This document shows, one piece after another, positions 4,056 through 6,100 of a stretch of DNA of 6,100 bases (the first letter of the stretch is position 1; each line of letters opens with the position of its first letter). The position numbers were made by a program, and so were the translations under genes. The stretch is from positions 1 through 6,100 of the forward strand of contig JAFCEA010000091.1 in NCBI GenBank assembly GCA_017609385.1. Direction: 5' to 3'. Under the pieces are notes generated by a model. It was not told where the DNA came from. It worked only from the letters and a program-made list of their open reading frames with translations, and did no database searches. The stretch is from Candidatus Woesearchaeota archaeon (GTDB taxonomy: Archaea > Nanobdellota > Nanobdellia > Woesearchaeales > CG1-02-33-12).

Positions 4056-6026
4056 TTAGAAAAGGCTTTCAAGCCACAACTCAAGGCTGTAAAGACTAAG
4101 CTTAGCAAGGGTTATTGAAAAATTCTTTTTTGTTTTATATACTCTGCTTTTGTTATCTTCATAACTGACTATAACCTCAAAATCATTTTCTCCTTCATGC
4201 AGTGTTTTAGAATTAAGGCTTATGTCAAATATCTTATTTTTATCAAGACTTCTTAAACCCCATTTTTCAGGAAAACTGTTCTGCAACAAACTTATTTCAA
4301 TATTTTTAGGAATTGAATCAGAGGACTTATTTAGAATAAAGCTTATTAAATAATCCTTATTGAATAAAACCTCTAAAACCTCAGCTGGATAAGTTAAATC
4401 AGTTATTGTTATATTTGGATAATCAAGGATATTATAATTCAGATAAATGGTTTTTGATAGTTGCTCATTCCTTGCCCTTACAACTATTTGTTTTTTTCCT
4501 AAACCCCTGGGCTTTGTTGAGAAATTAATATTTTTTTCCTGTGATATACCCAGGCTAAGGATTTTACAATCATTTTCTAAACAGGCCTTTATATTATTAA
4601 GAAAGATGTTGCCAGTGTTCTTAAGATAACATTCTGCTAATATGTTCTCATCTGTATAATACTCTTCCTTGTCTAGGCTGCATACAAAATCAAGGCTTCT
4701 TGAATATACCTTTAACTTCTCTTCTGCCCTGTCTTCAAGGATTTCATTGATTTCTGATTTTGTTAGTATTAAGTCATCAAATTTTGCCTTAAAGCTTGAT
4801 GTTGAGGAAATATTGCTTAGGTCATAAACAGTTGTAGGTAATGTGTAGATATAATTTCTTTCAAGATCTTCTGTTAACCTTGCTATCCAATAAACCTTTT
4901 TTCTTTCATCAGGCATTAGCAATATATTCTTTTTATTACCTTCAATAACATCTAGCTCAAGAGGTACTGAAAGGTGCAGGGTTATTGGTATATAATAATT
5001 TTTAAGATTTTCAATTGTTGCTTCTATAAGATTATATGAGCCAAAACCAACATTATCCTTTAGGACATCAGCTTCAATTTTGATAAGGGGTTTTTTTATT
5101 CCAGTTGTTTTTTTTAATTTTGCACTTATATCAAGTTTTTCTGCAATAACATCAAAATCATGACCTTTCCATTCATAGCCTGTTGATGTATTCCCTGAAT
5201 CTGCTGATGTTTTTAGTTTTATATGAGATGGATTAACAAATCCAAACTCTCCATATGTTGGGTCAAATGGCACCCACCCATAACCTGGAAAATAAGCCTC
5301 TGCCCATGCATGGTTTCCAAAGCCCTCCAATTCAGGAATATTAGAATAAGCAACACCTGAAACATATCTTGCAGGAATGCCTAATGAGCGGCATAATGCA
5401 ATAAACAGGGATGAGAACTCATCACATGTTCCTATTTTGTTTTTTAAAACCCAGGAACATTTTTTAGTTGTATTTCCATATTTGATGTCATATTCAAGAT
5501 TTTTTCTTACCCAGCCTGCAAGTTTGTGTGTTATTGCATAAAGGTCATCCTCGCCTTCTGCAATATCTGATGCAATCCTTATTATATTATTATTTAAATC
5601 AATGTTTTCTGTTGGCTTTGTGTATTTTACATATTCTTCATCAAGATTTTTTAGTGGAAATTTTACCTTGCTTGTTATTTTTTTAAGCTTGTTTTCTGTT
5701 TCAACCTCGGAGTTTAATAAAAAATAAAGTTTTTTTTCATATGGTTGTTCCCATTTAAATTCAATTATTCCATTTTTTTTAAAGGAATTGGGGCTTGTTT
5801 CCAGTTTGATTAACCTTTGCTGAAAATCATCCTCTGGAAAAAAAGAAAGCTTTGCTTTTACATAATCAACATAATAATCAGGGCTTTCTGGAACAATCTC
5901 CATGCTTGATGAAATATTAAGCTCAATAAGCAGTTTCTCGCTGTTGTAGAGCCAGGAATCATCTGCTGAACAAAGAGAAACTAGAAATAATACAATTACT
6001 AAACTTAAAATAACCTCTTTTTTCAT
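4056..6026 (-). CDS. Secreted transglutaminase-like domain protein, 656 residues
   Basis: The protein is exported and carries a papain-like transglutaminase core that may act as a protease, amidase or cross-linking enzyme at the cell surface; the reaction is not known for archaeal members. Residues 1-21 are a Sec signal peptide (hydrophobic 5-18, likely cleavage after CSA at 21). Residues 25-130 form a beta-rich N-terminal domain. The core runs from about 150 to 265 with a complete triad: C201 in KIGTCDEFSSLF, H239 in GNHAWAEAYF, D255 in WVPFDPTYG; GIPARYVSGVAYS (216-228) is also typical. After the core come at least three Ig-like or CARDB-like beta regions, about 315-410, 440-530 and 540-640. 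The second has cysteine pairs C449/C466 and C482/C487 that could be disulfides. No C-terminal membrane helix is present; the end (LSLYSLELWLESLF) is a short amphipathic segment. The ATG is chosen for the signal peptide and a TATA box 27 nt upstream. Confidence 0.88.
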   Translation of the reverse strand: MKKEVILSLVIVLFLVSLCSADDSWLYNSEKLLIELNISSSMEIVPESPDYYVDYVKAKLSFFPEDDFQQRLIKLETSPNSFKKNGIIEFKWEQPYEKKLYFLLNSEVETENKLKKITSKVKFPLKNLDEEYVKYTKPTENIDLNNNIIRIASDIAEGEDDLYAITHKLAGWVRKNLEYDIKYGNTTKKCSWVLKNKIGTCDEFSSLFIALCRSLGIPARYVSGVAYSNIPELEGFGNHAWAEAYFPGYGWVPFDPTYGEFGFVNPSHIKLKTSADSGNTSTGYEWKGHDFDVIAEKLDISAKLKKTTGIKKPLIKIEADVLKDNVGFGSYNLIEATIENLKNYYIPITLHLSVPLELDVIEGNKKNILLMPDERKKVYWIARLTEDLERNYIYTLPTTVYDLSNISSTSSFKAKFDDLILTKSEINEILEDRAEEKLKVYSRSLDFVCSLDKEEYYTDENILAECYLKNTGNIFLNNIKACLENDCKILSLGISQEKNINFSTKPRGLGKKQIVVRARNEQLSKTIYLNYNILDYPNITITDLTYPAEVLEVLFNKDYLISFILNKSSDSIPKNIEISLLQNSFPEKWGLRSLDKNKIFDISLNSKTLHEGENDFEVIVSYEDNKSRVYKTKKNFSITLAKLSLYSLELWLESLF

Positions 6027-6048
6027 AATCTTTCGATATTGCCTTTGT

Positions 6049-6060
6049 TTTAATAGTTTT
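6049..6060 (-). promoter_or_regulatory. Possible TATA/BRE promoter of the transglutaminase-like gene
   Basis: On the minus strand GAAAACTATTAAA places a purine-rich BRE before CTATTAAA (6049-6056), centred 27 nt before the ATG at 6026. This fits leaderless initiation, and no Shine-Dalgarno site precedes the ATG. The match to the TATA consensus is only moderate. A second A/T element at 6085-6094 (GAAATATAAA on the plus strand) could serve a divergent gene beyond the window edge or give this gene a longer leader. Confidence 0.4.
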
Positions 6061-6100
6061 CTTTTTTTAAACCAATTATTAATAGAAATATAAAACGCCG

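Noticed and set aside
6085..6094. GAAATATAAA as a promoter for a divergent plus-strand gene.
   Set aside because: The window ends 6 nt later, so no start codon can be seen; it is equally explained as AT-rich upstream sequence of the transglutaminase-like gene.

Overview
The window is AT-rich (roughly a third G+C by eye) and looks like the chromosome of an archaeon, most likely a small-genome DPANN lineage such as Woesearchaeota or Pacearchaeota. The evidence is a typical archaeal RNase P protein 4 (Rpr2), an archaeal-type Dph2 N-terminal domain, archaeal TATA/BRE promoters placed 25-29 nt before start codons, and a secreted transglutaminase-like protein of a kind I associate with these lineages. 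The lineage placement is inference; the archaeal assignment is well supported.

Layout. Position 2-409 (+) is the C-terminal end of an extended SDR-type NAD-dependent epimerase/dehydratase. rpr2 follows at 413-730 (+) with its own promoter inside the end of the epimerase gene. From 779 to 1781 (+) there is a promoter and a compact cluster of four unrecognised genes of 39, 40, 174 and 64 codons. Two of these start inside the preceding gene behind strong Shine-Dalgarno sequences, and the 174-residue product has a signal peptide. A 296-residue orphan protein follows (1844-2734, +). Next comes a dph2 gene that stops after 83 residues, about a quarter of normal length (2756-3007, +), and then a small polytopic membrane protein (3045-3509, +).

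On the minus strand, convergent with these, are a short VIT/CCC1-family membrane protein (3521-3994) and a 656-residue secreted transglutaminase-like protein (4056-6026), each with its own TATA box. There is no stretch over 300 bases without a gene; the longest gap is 731-834, which carries the promoter of the small-gene cluster.

The genes do not form one pathway. RNase P (tRNA 5' maturation) and Dph2 (diphthamide on elongation factor 2) are translation-related housekeeping genes, while the transglutaminase-like protein and VIT protein belong to the envelope. The two observations most worth following are the cleanly truncated dph2, which keeps a promoter and a well-conserved first domain but lacks the other two cluster-binding domains, and the four-gene small-ORF cluster, whose function I cannot assign. 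I found no RNA genes, insertion sequences, CRISPR arrays or attachment sites.
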